Source of the DNA: Euborellia annulipes | Lineage: Eukaryota > Arthropoda > Insecta > Dermaptera > Anisolabididae | Length of the DNA stretch: 64,000 bases | NCBI GenBank assembly: GCA_023213315.1 | Contig: JAKCPI010014408.1 | Coordinates: forward strand, 17,159 to 81,158 | Direction: 5' to 3' | Part shown: positions 10,772 to 22,180 of the stretch, piece after piece | How the letters are laid out: each line of letters starts with the position of its first letter | Numbering within the stretch: the stretch's first letter is position 1 | Made by a program: the position numbers and the translations under genes | Notes under the pieces: generated by a model | What the model saw: only the letters and a program-made list of their open reading frames with translations | Told to the model about the DNA's origin: nothing | Database searches by the model: none

Positions 10772-11077
10772 TATGTTATAGGCTCTACCAATTCTTTTTC
10801 AACTTCTGGGGGTAATCCCTGACACCGGGCAAGTTTTTTTATCATCGTTAGCGTAAATATTCGTCCCTAGCATATACCTCTTCAGAGTTGGCTTTTGGAC
10901 CCCGTACGTGCTACGTACTTCGTTTATCTCCATGTCGCCATTTTGCAGCTCGCAAATGGCTCTTGGCATATCAACCGCACTATATTTACCATATTTTTTT
11001 CCATCTTGTGCCATCAATGTTGTACATTCATGGAGACACAGAGTGGTAGAATTTAGGGGAATCGTCATTTTGTACAA
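10772..11077 (-). pseudogene. pogo/CENP-B-like transposase remnant (psq helix-turn-helix)
   Basis: An open frame of 92 codons (11077 down to 10799) holds KYGKYSAVDMPRAICELQNG then MEINEVRSTYGVQKPTLKRY, the pattern of the HTH_psq DNA-binding domain of pogo/Tigger/jerky-type transposases and CENP-B-like proteins (residues about 26-72). After a +1 shift near 10806 the text continues LPPEVEKELVE, the usual next words of that family, then is lost at the element ending at 10771. No DDE catalytic domain is found. It is a broken piece of a mobile-element gene, or less likely a domesticated psq protein exon. No host-gene splice signals were identified. Confidence 0.68.
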
Positions 11078-12427
11078 ACAAGTGTCTCTGGTCGCTTAGT
11101 ATAGCAGGAATGTTGGTGGTACAATTATGGAAGTGGGACAAATTAAGCGAACTTCACCGATATCAATATAAACAGATGTGTATATTCACATTAATTTGAA
11201 AAATTACGGTATATGATTAAGCGTCGCAGGCGGGCCCGAGCCTTCTGGTTGTGATGAACGGAAGGCGGGTGGCGCTACCCTTATATTTGACGTCCTTTCC
11301 TTTTAAAGACCACACTTTTGGATTAGAATTTCGTCTACACCATTTAATTAGGCAAGATTTAATTCTTAATTTAGGTATTGTCCAATAAATTCCCAAGAAA
11401 GTTACTGTATATCGTAGGCATATCTCAAAAAACAGTAATAATTAAATAAAGTATATAAAGTTTAAGAGGCAAAACACATGAGTTGTTGCTTTTAAATAAA
11501 TGATTATAGTTGGCTGAAATTATAGACACTAGATTGAACCAACTCCATACTTAGCAACATAATTCATTAAATAAGATGCGAAATCCCCCGAATGCTTGCC
11601 AGATCTTTTTCTCTCTCTCTAACTCAGTACGACCTATTAAAAACAATTGTACATTAATTTAACATTCTAAACTTTTGCAAATTAACATCTACTTATGTAA
11701 AAACTTTAGGAATGAGGCCTTTAAAATTGCATTACAAGTTCAAAAATATAAACACTTTATTTTATTTAGCTAAACAGAGAGAGTTTAAGGACATTAATTA
11801 TTCCAATTCTCTCTTTCTCTCTATTTCCCTTTCGCTATTTCAAATAGAATCTAGTGATTTATTTAAAACTTTTATATTGTATATTTTATTCTACGAAGCG
11901 TGGATTGAACATCAAACCTGCCAGGTGTTTATGCTCAAATAAGCAAATTTTAATCTTTAATAATGATGACGTTATTAGTGAGTATATGATCTATTTCGAT
12001 TTGTTTAATTACGGAATAAAAGCCACGTCAGTTTGGAATTAATTTACAACAGCGAATTTAAAGCCATGGAATAGAGAAATTGCGCATTGAAATCACATTT
12101 GCACAAATTAGTAGCCTGGTCGGATATAATTCATAAGGTGCCAAGGGACCAAAGTAGAGAGCCTAGGGACTTTAAAACCCCGGTTTTATTTACGGGTCGC
12201 TAATGACTACAATCAAATATTTCGCTAAATAGAAGAGTAAAAATTGTGAATAAATATCGATATAATCTGGAATTAATTTTTTTTAAACAAACCACTTAAT
12301 GTATTTATCTTATTTTACCATTAAACCTTTGGAGAAAAAAATAGAAAAAAAAAAAATACATTTTGGGGTAAAGGTTTCTAAAATTCTAAAGAGCAAGCAT
12401 CTAATAATAATTTCAATTATATATTTC
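11078..12427. other. AT-rich non-coding stretch with one GC-rich patch
   Basis: Mostly featureless. 11222-11285 (CGCAGGCGGGCCCGAGCCTT onward) is much GC-richer than its surroundings but matches nothing else in the window and has no long frame. CT-rich tracts occur at 11610 and 11810. Confidence 0.5.
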
Positions 12428-13133
12428 CTCTGGTGTGACTGGCACACAACACACAACTTTCTCTTACTCTTCAGTAAGAGAAAATTGTGCACCGTGCTTG
12501 TCACACCAGATTTTTTGTGTCGAGATATATTTAGTTGCCCTTAGCAGCTAAGTTCCAAACTAGACTCCAAACCCGATTCATAGATTGCGCTGAGCTACGA
12601 ATGCTTTCACATCAGTTACTTCAAACAATTTTCACGAAAAATTTGACTGATATACCCAGATAGCACAGTTCGTCTTATGTACGCTACATAAGACGTACTG
12701 TGCTATCTGGGTACTTTTTAAAAAGCATCAAAAAAATAGTTGATTTATGGATTTTAATCAAAATCGTTGGAGCGAATTTTGAGAAAATCGCTAAAAACTG
12801 AAAAAGTACATCAGTAAAGTAATAGTGCTTTTTGCCCGATTTTGTTCAAAAGCTTATTTTCACTCCTTGAAGGGGGGGGGGGGGGGGGGCTAACTCAAAT
12901 ACTCAAATATAAAATTTCAACCTCCTAGTTATTTTCGTTCCTGAGAGATAATGTGTCCACGAGGACGGCCTCAAGGTATAAATATTGAACAGACCAATTT
13001 TTGCGGGACACACTTTTTTGAACTCAGGACACCTCAAAACGTGTATATCCATCAAAATCTCGACATCGAATTTTTGACATGATCCCAATACTTTCTCTCT
13101 CTATATATTTCATATAGAGGGTAAGAGAAAGTA
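12428..13133 (-). repeat. family A copy, variant middle, with nested hairpin
   Basis: Terminal hairpin at about 12428-12512, then a middle that differs from most copies (GCGCTGAGCTACGAATGCTT, ACATCAGTTACTTC) and is shared only with 16400-16500. It then follows the normal 5' half and ends GGTAAGAGAAAGTA. A run of 18 G's lies at about 12872-12889. Confidence 0.82.
12653..12713. mobile_element. 61-base near-perfect hairpin inserted in family A
   Basis: Arms of 29 bases, TACCCAGATAGCACAGTTCG+TCTTATGTA and its complement with one mismatch, loop CGC. The sequence is absent from the other family A copies at this point, so it is an insertion, possibly a minimal MITE made only of its inverted repeats. 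Confidence 0.75.
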
Positions 13134-13406
13134 AAAAACACTGTTGTTTTCGGTTGACAAGGCGCAGATCATTGTTGTCCGATTTTAGGGAAATTTCCAA
13201 AGTGAGTTTAAATATCTTCAAACTCACTTGTAAACTGCCTTGATCCATGAGACTTGCTCTCGCTTTCATGATTTTTGACCAATACAATCATCATTATATT
13301 AAACTTGACACTTTAGTCCTGAAGCTCAGCCACCAAAAAGCCGATGAGTGTTTCATAAAGAATTATACCGAAAACTAACTGCAGCGATGTGAAACTTCTA
13401 CTAAAA
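13134..13406. other. non-coding spacer
   Basis: No repeat or gene recognised; an 87-codon frame on the minus strand overlaps family A and is not credible. Confidence 0.5.
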
Positions 13407-13838
13407 ACAATAGATGAAAAGAGCAGGCAGCCAGTTAATTAGTCTCTACGAAATAATACTCTCTGTATAGGAATCAGTTTCGTTTTTAAATAGATAAGGT
13501 CATCTTCAGTCTAACTTTATTATGCTTTCAGCTGAATAATTGGACTGAAGATGACCTTATCTAATTAAAGCCGAAACTGTTTCATGAGAATATAATTTCG
13601 AGGATCCTACTCCTATCACCGAACAGGCAGCCAGGTAATTAGCCACGAAATAATACTCTTTGTACAGGAAACAGTTTCGGCTTTAATTAATCTTCAGTCC
13701 AATTATTCAGCTGAAAGCATTATAAAGTTAGACTGAAGATCGCCTTATCTTTTTAAAGCGGAAACTATTTCCTGTACAGAGAGTTTTATTTTGTGAAGAC
13801 TAATTACCTGACTGCCTACTTCTTTCATCTTTTGTTTA
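13407..13838. repeat. fold-back family B, two units head to head
   Basis: Outer ends GAGCAGGCAGCCAG..TTAATTAGTCT and AGACTAATTACCTGACTGCC; inner blocks GGACTGAAGATGACCTTATC and CCGAAACTGTTTC in both orientations. Two imperfect units (13407-13580, 13622-13838) form one large fold-back. The same arms occur at 29856-29976 and 48132-48312. Confidence 0.8.
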
Positions 13839-15265
13839 AATACAACAGCTTGTTCTACCAAAAATAAACTTCAAAAAATTAATAAATATCGCTCCATGTA
13901 ACAAATAATTTTTCAACCTTCAAACGGGTATTTAATTTTCAAACGCGGAAATTTTTTATCCGTGCTGAGATATTCTCTCTAGTAGGGTGCCGATCTTCTT
14001 CACCCTTTTGTTTGCCTATTTTTTTTTCTTCCGTACTCGTCCAATTTGTCTCGGAATTTTTTGTATCTTTTATTTATATCTAGAAGTGTTTCAAGCTGGA
14101 GAATTTAAATATTTAAACTAACCTAATTTATTTTGAATAAATTTTATCGTGAGAAGAGAACCAATGCTGCTATACTGTAGTTTAAGTCTTTATCCAATTA
14201 AATATGAATAAATTCAAAAATTCATTCGAATACCTAATAAGTTATTCATTAAAAATAGAATTCAATAACTTATTTCTATTCTACTCTTTTTTTTCCTTTA
14301 AATAAATAAAAGGATTGCTTTATATAAATAAAAAGAAGCTCCGTTATTATATATGAGAATTTCCAACAAAAAATTTTTTTTTCTTTCATTTCTCTTGTTA
14401 GTTTTTTTTGTCGATAGCAAATGTAAAAAGAAAAAAATTTTCTGTGAGAGCTCACATGTTTTTTCTTCCAATTTTTTTCTTCCTCTTTTCATTTGCTTTT
14501 CTCATTTTCATTGAAATATTGTTTGAATTTGCTATTAGTTTTTATTGAATAATATATTCCACTGGAGAGGCGTTTTTTTTTTTTTTTTTAAGTCAGACTT
14601 GGGAAAAAAAAGTAATTTTTCGCTTATGCAAATTCAGCTTTGTTTTTGGCTATCCACTTTTTAAGAAATGACAAAAAATTATTTTGTAAAATGATATTTT
14701 TAATTATTCATAAATGGTAAATTTCGCGTTAAAAAAATAATCATTGGAAAAAACAAAAACAAATACAAACTAAATAACATTTTTTTGTTTTATTCCATCT
14801 GAATATTGCAAACTTATAAAAAGTGGTGCGAACACCAAACAAAACATTTTCATTTGTTTATGATTCTTTAATTTAAACTCTAAACTAAATTTTAATTAGT
14901 ATGGTTTTAGCTAGGAGGGACAGGGGGTGAGGCTATTTTTATGTTGACCCAGAAACACTTTGGAATAAAGGAAACTGAGAGAGCTGACATTTACTTCTAA
15001 ATGAGGATCTCATAAAGTTAACATTAACTATTGTATAAGTACTTACAGTATCAAAAGAACCAAAGCTGTTATAGTTGAAGTTTGTTGCAAATATATATTC
15101 TAAAAAAGGGCAAAAACTTGTATGGAAAGAGAATTAGAAAACAGATATAAACGCCCACAAATCACAATTATTATTTACTATTTTCATTTTGTTTATCTAC
15201 CCCTTGAGTATTTATTGGCTATTTCCCTCTAAAAGGGGAAGATGCTCAAGCTTCAATATATTGAT
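13839..15265. other. AT-rich non-coding stretch
   Basis: No feature beyond A/T runs; short lysine/phenylalanine-rich frames reflect composition. Confidence 0.5.
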
Positions 15266-15674
15266 AATCATTTAGAGATATTAATCGACCAAAAAGTACT
15301 AGTTCTTTACTGATGTACTTTTTAAGTTTTTTTTTTTTCGAATATAGTACATGAGATCTGACGATTCTTACCGAAAGTATTGCGATCATGTCAAAAATTC
15401 GATGTCGAGATTTTGATGGAGATACACGTTTTGAGGTCCCCTGAGTCCAAAAAACTGGGTCCTGAAAATTGGACTGTCTGTCTGTGAACAAAATATCTGA
15501 GGAACTAAAATAGCTAGGAGGCTGAAATTTTATATTTGAGTTAGGCACCCCTCTTCCCCCAAGGGGTGAAAATAAGCTTTTGAACAATATCGACCAAAAA
15601 GTAATAGTACTTTACTGATATACTTTTTCATTTTTTTTTTTTTTTTTTTTAATTCGCTCCATCGATTTTGATTT
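15266..15674 (+). repeat. family A partial copies at the head of an array
   Basis: A fragment with AAAAAGTACTAGTTCTTTAC at 15291, then a 5' start near 15345 (GAAAGTATTGCGATCATGTC) that runs to the TTCGCTCCATCGATTTTGAT block and stops where the next copy begins. Confidence 0.75.
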
Positions 15675-16367
15675 TACTTTTCTTACCTATGTATATATGT
15701 AATATATATATAGAGAGAAAGTATTGGATTCATGTCAAAAATTCGATGTCGAGATTTTGATGGATCTTCACGTTTTGAGGTCCCTGAATCCAAAAAAGTG
15801 GTTTTCGCGACATGGTCTGTCTGTGTGTGTGTGTGGGTGTGTGTGTGTGTGGGTGGGTGGGTGGGTGGGTGTGTGTGTGTGTTCAATTTTAAGCATGAAG
15901 GAATTGAGCTATGAGGCTGAAATTTTATATTTAAGTTAACCACCCCCGGGACCGGAAAAATAAGCTTTTAATCAAAATCGGCCAAAGAGTACTAGTACTT
16001 TACTGATGTACTTTTTCAGTTTTTTTCGATTTTCTCAAAATTTGCTCCAACGATTTTTTTTAAAATTCAAAAATCAATTAATTTTTAGATTCTCTTTAAA
16101 ATGTATATTCTCATTTTGCAATTGAAATCTTCTGAAGACCACTTTACTCTTGTATTTCATAGGGAAGATAGGAGAAATGGTTGTCATGGTAACAAAATAT
16201 AAATATTTTCCCATACTTATAAATTTTACATCTGAATTCATATGTTCCGTACTGTCGGGAACTAAATATATGTCGACACAAAAAATCTGGTGTGACAAGC
16301 ACAGAACACAACTTTCGATTACCGAAGGTAAGAGAAAGTTGTGTGCTGTGCGCCAGTCACACCAGAT
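15675..16367 (+). repeat. family A, complete copy
   Basis: 693 bases from TACTTTTCTTACC to CACACCAGAT. The 5' hairpin is at 15675-15722, an expanded TG/GGTG microsatellite at 15817-15882, and the 83-base terminal hairpin at 16285-16367. The best reference copy together with 44384-45070. Confidence 0.88.
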
Positions 16368-16612
16368 TTTTTTGATACTTTTTAAAAAGTATATCAGTTA
16401 AATTTTTCGTGAAAATTGTATGAAGTACACTTTACTGATGTGAAAGCATTCGTAGCTCAGCGCCATCTATAAATCGCGTGATCAAGTTTGGAATTTAAGC
16501 AACTAAATATATCTCGACACAAAAAATATGATGTGACAAGCACAGTAGCAACTTTCTCTTGCTGAAGGGCAAGAGAAAGTTGTGTGCGTGCGACCAGTCA
16601 CACAAGATTTTT
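16368..16612 (+). repeat. family A variant 3' half, tandem
   Basis: Starts with GATACTTTTTAAAAAGTATA, carries the rare middle TGAAAGCATTCGTAGCTCAG CGCC shared with 12428-13133, and ends with another terminal hairpin (about 16526-16612). Confidence 0.78.
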
Positions 16613-17284
16613 GATTAATAGACTCAATAAGAAATATTTTTTTGATAGTCTGTCTAATTGACCTTCTACGAAATCTCCATTGAACTTAGAACTCCATACA
16701 AGTAAAGAAATAAGTAAAGCGATAAATAAATAAATAAAACTTTTTATTAGCAAGTTTCTAACCTTTTTTTTTTCTTTTTGAATCGAACGATACTTTCCAC
16801 CAATTTGATTACTCCAATATCACATCATTCTGCCATAAAAGCTTAGATAAGATATCCTTTTTTTGCTTCCTTTTGTGATTGGAGGATCAAGAATTACCAG
16901 ACACCGAAATCCTCATACATTTGAGAAAGGAATTCCACCCTTTATAACCTGTCATAAATTAGTTCTAGTCTCTTCTCAGAGACAGACGGCGTTTTCAGTG
17001 AAATTTTCATCTCTCTGATTTTATGATGATCCTTTATATAAATGTTTAATTAGATTACCAGCCATAATATCTCTCTTTTATTAGATTTAATTGAAATTTT
17101 AGAAAAAAAATTAATAAAGTTTTCTTTCAATTAGAAATTTAGAGAGAAAAAATAAAACTTTTTTCAAACTTATTTAAATTTTTTTTTAACTTTCAAGTTA
17201 TAGATATAGAAAGCGTCATTGTTATTTAAAGTTATTGAGATGGTTGAAAAAATAAAATTGTTTTAAAGTCTTTTGTTAATTAAC
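16613..17284. other. AT-rich non-coding stretch
   Basis: No shared repeat or coding sequence seen. Confidence 0.5.
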
Positions 17285-17795
17285 AAAGGAGTGACTGGTC
17301 GCATAGCACACAACTTTCACTTAACTTAATTGAAAGTTGTTCTGTGCTTGTCACACCAGATTTTTTGTGTCGAAATATTTTTAGTTTCCATTAAAATTTA
17401 AGATGTATTTTTTTTTTTAACATTCACACTTTTTTCTCATTCACACTCACATTCACACAGTCTTTTCGGCAACTTAGGCCATTTAAGACTTTGACGATAA
17501 CCGTTAATTGTTAATATATCTATTCGGGGTCCAAGCATTTCTATTTAAGCCATTTGGTATCCAAATGCCTTAAATAAAATTATCGGACTGCCTGGGGTAC
17601 GAACCCGCGACGTTCGGTATAGAAGGTAGGCACGCTACTAACTCCAAGCCCGGTGGGCCTCTAAAATTTATAAAGATGAGAAAATATTTATATTTTGTTA
17701 CCATGGCAACCATTTCTCTTTTTCAATGAAATACAAGAGTAAAGTAAAGTGTTTTTCAAAAGATTTCATGGACAAAATGAGAGCATCTAAAATGG
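17285..17795 (-). repeat. family A partial copy split by SINE1
   Basis: Decayed terminal hairpin (17290-17370), GTGTCGAAATATTTTTAGTT, then SINE1, then ATATTTTGTTACCATGGCAA at 17690 and the CAAGAGTAAAGT block. The 5' half is missing. Confidence 0.78.
17402..17665 (-). mobile_element. tRNA-derived SINE1, near full length
   Basis: T-run, ACATTCACACTTTTTTCTCA, CTTTTCGGCAACTTAGGCCA, GATAACCGTTAATTG, GGGGTCCAAGCATTTCTATT, CGGACTGCCTGGGGTACGAA, CGCGACGTTCGGTATAGAAG and GCACGCTACTAACTCCAAGC. Reversed, this is tRNA-like head, B box, body and poly-A tail. It sits inside a family A copy and is therefore younger. Confidence 0.82.
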
Positions 17796-18129
17796 GAATT
17801 GGTATTTTCATGGGAAAAATGAGAGTTCTAATATTGTAAATATTTTGTTTTTATATAGATAGTACTTTTAATGCTCCTTCATTTAAACCTCACAAGAAAT
17901 ATTGTGACATATCTGAATTACCAGTGAGTTGATAATTTATATCAAATATTTTGTAACTGCTATTATATGATATTAATTTTCTTTTTTACTTTTTCTTTTA
18001 AAAGTTATAAATAAAATAGTAGCCCTAATAGAAGAACTATCTCTATATATATTGGGAGTCAGAGCGGAGGGTAGTAACAAGGAAATCTGATGGGCTGTTA
18101 AAGGTCAAAAAACATTACGTCAAAAAGTT

Positions 18130-18275
18130 GTTATTTTCATGTTAAGTTAAAGCACACTGATGCCTTTTCTCATATGATTATTTCATTGTTTTTAAAATAT
18201 GAAAATTTTTAATGAGAATTCCATTAAAGATTTTCATCTTTTTTTTTATAAAAACATTGTAACAATCACATGAGT
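18130..18275. repeat. diverged relative of the 3697-3910 MITE interior
   Basis: ATGATTATTTCATTGTTTTT and CATTAAAGATTTTCATCTTT parallel the inside of the mariner-type MITE; the inverted ends are no longer visible. Confidence 0.4.
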
Positions 18276-18288
18276 AAATGGATAGTAA

Positions 18289-18649
18289 AGAGCATCTAAA
18301 AACTAATTGATTTTATTTGGTCTTTAATCATAATCGTTGGAGCGATTTTTGAGAAAATCGAAAAAAAAAAACTGAAAAAGTGCATCAGTAAAGTACTAGT
18401 ACTTTATGGCCGATTTTGTTCAAAAGCTTCGTGTTACGACTGGGACTGTGTTACTACAGTACCCTACTTAAATATAAAATTTCAATCTCTTAGCTCTTTT
18501 CGTTCTTGAGATATTTTTTTCATAGAAAGACACTCACAGAGATTTTTTTGAAATGAATCCAATACTTTCTCTCTTTTTACTTTCTCTTACCTTATATATG
18601 AAATATATATAGAGAGATTGTTATATACATATATAGATAAGAGAAAGTA
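18289..18649 (-). repeat. family A, 5' half
   Basis: From GAGCATCTAAAAACTAATTG to GATAAGAGAAAGTA. The AAAACGTGTATATCC and CGACATCG blocks are missing and two 5' hairpins are duplicated near 18565-18649. Confidence 0.78.
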
Positions 18650-19606
18650 AAATTGTATTTTTAAATAAGTAAACAAATGCCGAGCTTTTGCCCTGGATTT
18701 ATTAATTATTATTCTAGCTACATTTCAAGGCATTCTGACCCCTTTTGGTGAAAGTCCAAATATCCAATCCCAAAGGATCTCTTCGCTCCACTCCTTGTTA
18801 ATCAAGGGGACTCTCTGTTGACAGGGTAGCTTCGTACTTTAATTAGACATCAGTAATTATTTCTTCACTCTTACTAGAGGGTCTGCGAATTTCCTGTTTT
18901 TCAAAATCTCCTGAATTCGCCAAATGATTTTCAAATAATTATTTCCCTTTCTCCAATCTATATATTCAATCCAACGAAACAATTTAATATTAAATTTACA
19001 TTATTCTAAATATTTTTCTCATTAATTAGAGAAAAAAAATTTGACCAAAATTTTAAATATTGATTTGTTTTCGGATGTGATTTATAGGAATATTTAGGTT
19101 ACGTGAGAATAATAGTATAATAAAAACTTTTTTTTTTTCCTTTTTGGATAATGGTTGAAAAAATTTTGATTTATTTCTGTTTTCCAAATAATATCTTTTT
19201 ATATCACATGTTTTTTTCCTGATATTCTGTCTAAACATATATTAGAATCATAAAAAGAGTATAACATATTTTTACTTCTATTTTATAGGGTTATGAATTT
19301 CATGTCTTAAAAAATAATAAATTCTAAATTATATATTTAGAATATCATATTAGAGACTTTAGGCTATATTCATTTTATAAAAATAGAAATTTTGGTATAT
19401 AAAATGACTATTTTAAATAAATGAATTGTAATATATTGTATAATGAAGTCATATTTATTTTCACTATAGAAATTAATCGATCTTGCTTGAATTTGATTGT
19501 ATGTGTCGACCAAACGAAAGTTTCCCTCATGGTTGGTCCAAACTGCGTTTTTCTTCACGCATTCTTTTCCCAAAATGAAATACACTTAGAATTGTAGATT
19601 TTTCTG
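18650..19606. other. AT-rich non-coding stretch
   Basis: Nothing recognised. Confidence 0.5.
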
Positions 19607-19793
19607 ACATTTTTTTTTAGTTTTCCCTCTCGGATGCTGAGGCCATTTAGGGGTTAAATGTGTTTATTCATTAATTAAATTTAAAGTATCGATAGCGTCC
19701 GGGGGACGTTCAACACGCTGGTTTTTCGGAGCCTCCCACCCACTTATTAACTGCAATGATCTCGGTGTTTGTTGCTCTTCTCCGTTGCCAGGT
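19607..19793 (-). mobile_element. SINE-like repeat D, second copy
   Basis: T-run then AGTTTTCCCTCTCGGATGCT and GAGGCCATTTAGG (tail words resembling other SINEs here, reversed), CCGGGGGACGTTCAACACGC, and TTGTTGCTCTTCTCCGTTGC. Partner of 2480-2665. Confidence 0.55.
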
Positions 19794-19850
19794 CTCCCTA
19801 ATCTTTCTGACATTATGATGGATAAATTAGTTTAAGTTGCTGAGCTAGGC

Positions 19851-19998
19851 AACCCAGATGGATGGGTTTTTGATTAATTCCTCAGATCACTCACTGACCT
19901 AGTTTTAAAGGAACAATGGAGAAATCATTAAAAAATAACATTAGTGAGTTGGTCATCTGGGTTGCCTATCTTCCAATATGCAAAAAACGAATTTATAC
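19851..19998. repeat. fold-back family C
   Basis: TAGGCAACCCAGATGGAT and GGTCATCTGGGTTGCCTATC face each other around a loop with CTCACTGACCTAG / CATTAGTGAGTTG. The outer word AAAACGAATTTATA is shared with the better preserved copy at 28117-28340. Confidence 0.7.
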
Positions 19999-20599
19999 AT
20001 TCCTTGATGTGTAGACAGACTTTTTTCCTTCTTATTTTTAGAGCGTTTCTTTTCTGAAAAGAAAAAATGTGCTTTTGTACTTGTAGTATTTTAAAATAAT
20101 AAGAATCTAATTTTTCAAATTAAATCTCTGATTTTTAAATCTTTTACTAAAAGAAAATAAAAAAAAATCCCATTTCGGAGCTACCGTATATATTTTTTTT
20201 TTTAATTTTATTTATTAAAAGGGATTTTCATATTTCCCATTCGTTTGAAATGAATGTAATGAAAGACCTCTTTGATTTTGAGGAAATAACGAATTGACTT
20301 CATTCCGCCCTCTCAATTTAAGGAATTGGTTCTATAAGAAAATCCAATAAATATATAAAATGAATAAATATTGAAAATGAAAAGCTGACAAGTAATATTC
20401 ATATAAATATTAAGTTTTTATCAATAAATATACAAAAATATTATTAATTTTTTTTCGTGGTGTTGATTAAACTATAAAAATTCTAGCGAAGTATTTCGTT
20501 AGCCATGTTGTCGAACTGTATATATATTCCTTCCATGGTTTGGACCTCGGTGGAAGTCGAAACCGGTTATCCGGGTTTTTGGCTATATTTTCAAAAATC
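19999..20599. other. AT-rich non-coding stretch
   Basis: Nothing recognised. Confidence 0.5.
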
Positions 20600-20800
20600 G
20601 AGAAACAGGGTTTCCCTCGGGATTTTTTTTTTTAATTTTTATTTTATTTTTGCCTGGGGTTTCGGGTTCGCTTCCCGTCCCAAGCGAGAAAAATTTATTT
20701 CCATTGAATTAGCTATCAATAATTTGAAATAAATAGGGAGGGGGTCTAAATGGCTTAAGATGCCGAAATAAACCTTAAACAAATTAAAAAAAAAAAAAAA
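20600..20800 (+). mobile_element. SINE2 (tRNA-like B box, A-rich tail)
   Basis: GGTTTCGGGTTCGCTTCCCG and TCCCAAGCGAGAAAAATTTA, then TTTGAAATAAATAGGGAGGG, TCTAAATGGCTTAAGATGCC and a long A-run. GGGTTCGCTTCCC is B-box-like. The head upstream is replaced by T-rich sequence. Confidence 0.65.
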
Positions 20801-21265
20801 ATTATAAATTATTTACCCTTTTTTTCCTATATCTAAAATAATCTATATATTTATATATAATATTTTTTTTTTCAAACACTCATTCCTTCTTATAACCAAA
20901 TTGTCACTTTCTTGCTTTCATTGGTCTTCATCTTGGAGCAAGAGTTAAATTTCGTCTCAAAATCAATAAAATAACCAACTGCTCATTTTTTTTCTTTCAT
21001 CTATTTTACTCTGATAGAGAAAGAATAAGAACTGAAATAAATCTAAAATCGCCGATGGCAAAATAAGTCAGTATATAGGATAATCTACATTTTAAATGAC
21101 TTGCCTTTCTTATGGTTAATAGATAATAAATAATTCATATATACTAACTAAATCAAAATTAATATTTACCTTCAGGGCAAAGGAGGGAAATGGGGCTCGT
21201 TTTCTTTACGCTTTGCTCAAAGAAAACAGAGCTGAATCTTTATTATTTTTACTTAAATGTTAGTT

Positions 21266-21330
21266 ACAGTGGCGCAACCAGAGGTGGAGAGTTTGGGGGT
21301 CATTTCCCCCACTTCCAGTAGGGAGAAAAA
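21266..21330 (+). mobile_element. hAT-like left end only
   Basis: CAGTGGCGCAACCAGAGG is the generic CAGTGGCG.. end used by several hAT-like elements in arthropods, here followed by G-rich and C-rich runs. I found no right end. Confidence 0.4.
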
Positions 21331-21509
21331 GTTGTATCTATTGCGATCAGAGATTTGTTAGCTAAATTTAAACCTTGGCTGTAGTTGAAACATAATTAGA
21401 TAAAATTTATTAAAATTAATTAAAAATATTAGGTGATAAGTTTCAATATTTATTAGAATAAATACATATTTCACCAGGGTGTCATCTTCAAATATTATGT
21501 AGTATGATC

Positions 21510-21875
21510 ACAAGTGTTCGAATAGATTTTGAGAAAATCGAAAAAACTAAAAAAATTCTTTAGTAAAATGGTAGTACTCTTTGGCCGATTATATTCAAAA
21601 TCGTCGAGATGCCTACTAAATGGGTACTTGACTTAAGTATAAAATTTGAGTATCGTGAGTTTTTTCGTATTTGTGTTATTTAGTTAACCCACATTTTTTG
21701 ATATTTCATTTGAAATTCATTCAATTTATTGGGAAAAAATCCTAAATTCTACGAAGATCGGAAAATAACTCAAAAAGGAACAAACTCTCGATATTCAAAT
21801 TTTATATTTAAATTATGTACCCATTTAGTAGGCATCTCGAAGCTTTTTAATAAAATCGGGCAAAGAGCACTAATG
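21510..21875. repeat. inverted pair of family A fragments
   Basis: TCGTCGAGATGCCTACTAAA TGGGTAC (21600) and GTACCCATTTAGTAGGCATC TCGA (21817) are inverted, as are the AAGTATAAAATTTGAGTATC and GATATTCAAATTTTATATTT blocks beside them. The outer sequence is the family A GGCCGATT..GTACT region. Confidence 0.65.
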
Positions 21876-22180
21876 TTATTTTTTTTAGATATTCTAAAAT
21901 TTTAAATCATATCACTTGTTAGTGTTTTTGATTAATTTTAATTGTTTTTTTCATTTAAAAAAATTTCTAATATTTTTTTAAATATTTTAAATATTTATTA
22001 ACCATAAAAAAAATTCTTGCTTAATGTAAAAAAATACATCCTTTATTTAGTGTTCAATGTGGGGAAAATTATTTTGAATAAAAGTACAAACAAGCAGTTA
22101 ATAAGAAAAAACTTAATATACTTATTGGTATACATGACATGTATAAAAATAAAGTATAGGCTGAGAGAGACTTAAAAAAA

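Noticed and set aside
15683..15943. His/Thr-rich or Val/Cys-rich frames over TG microsatellites (also 35-300 and 44434-44678)
   Set aside because: Translated dinucleotide repeats, open on both strands.
15675..16367. Family A as a Helitron
   Set aside because: It has a 3' hairpin but not the TC start, the CTRR end or the A/T target evidence.
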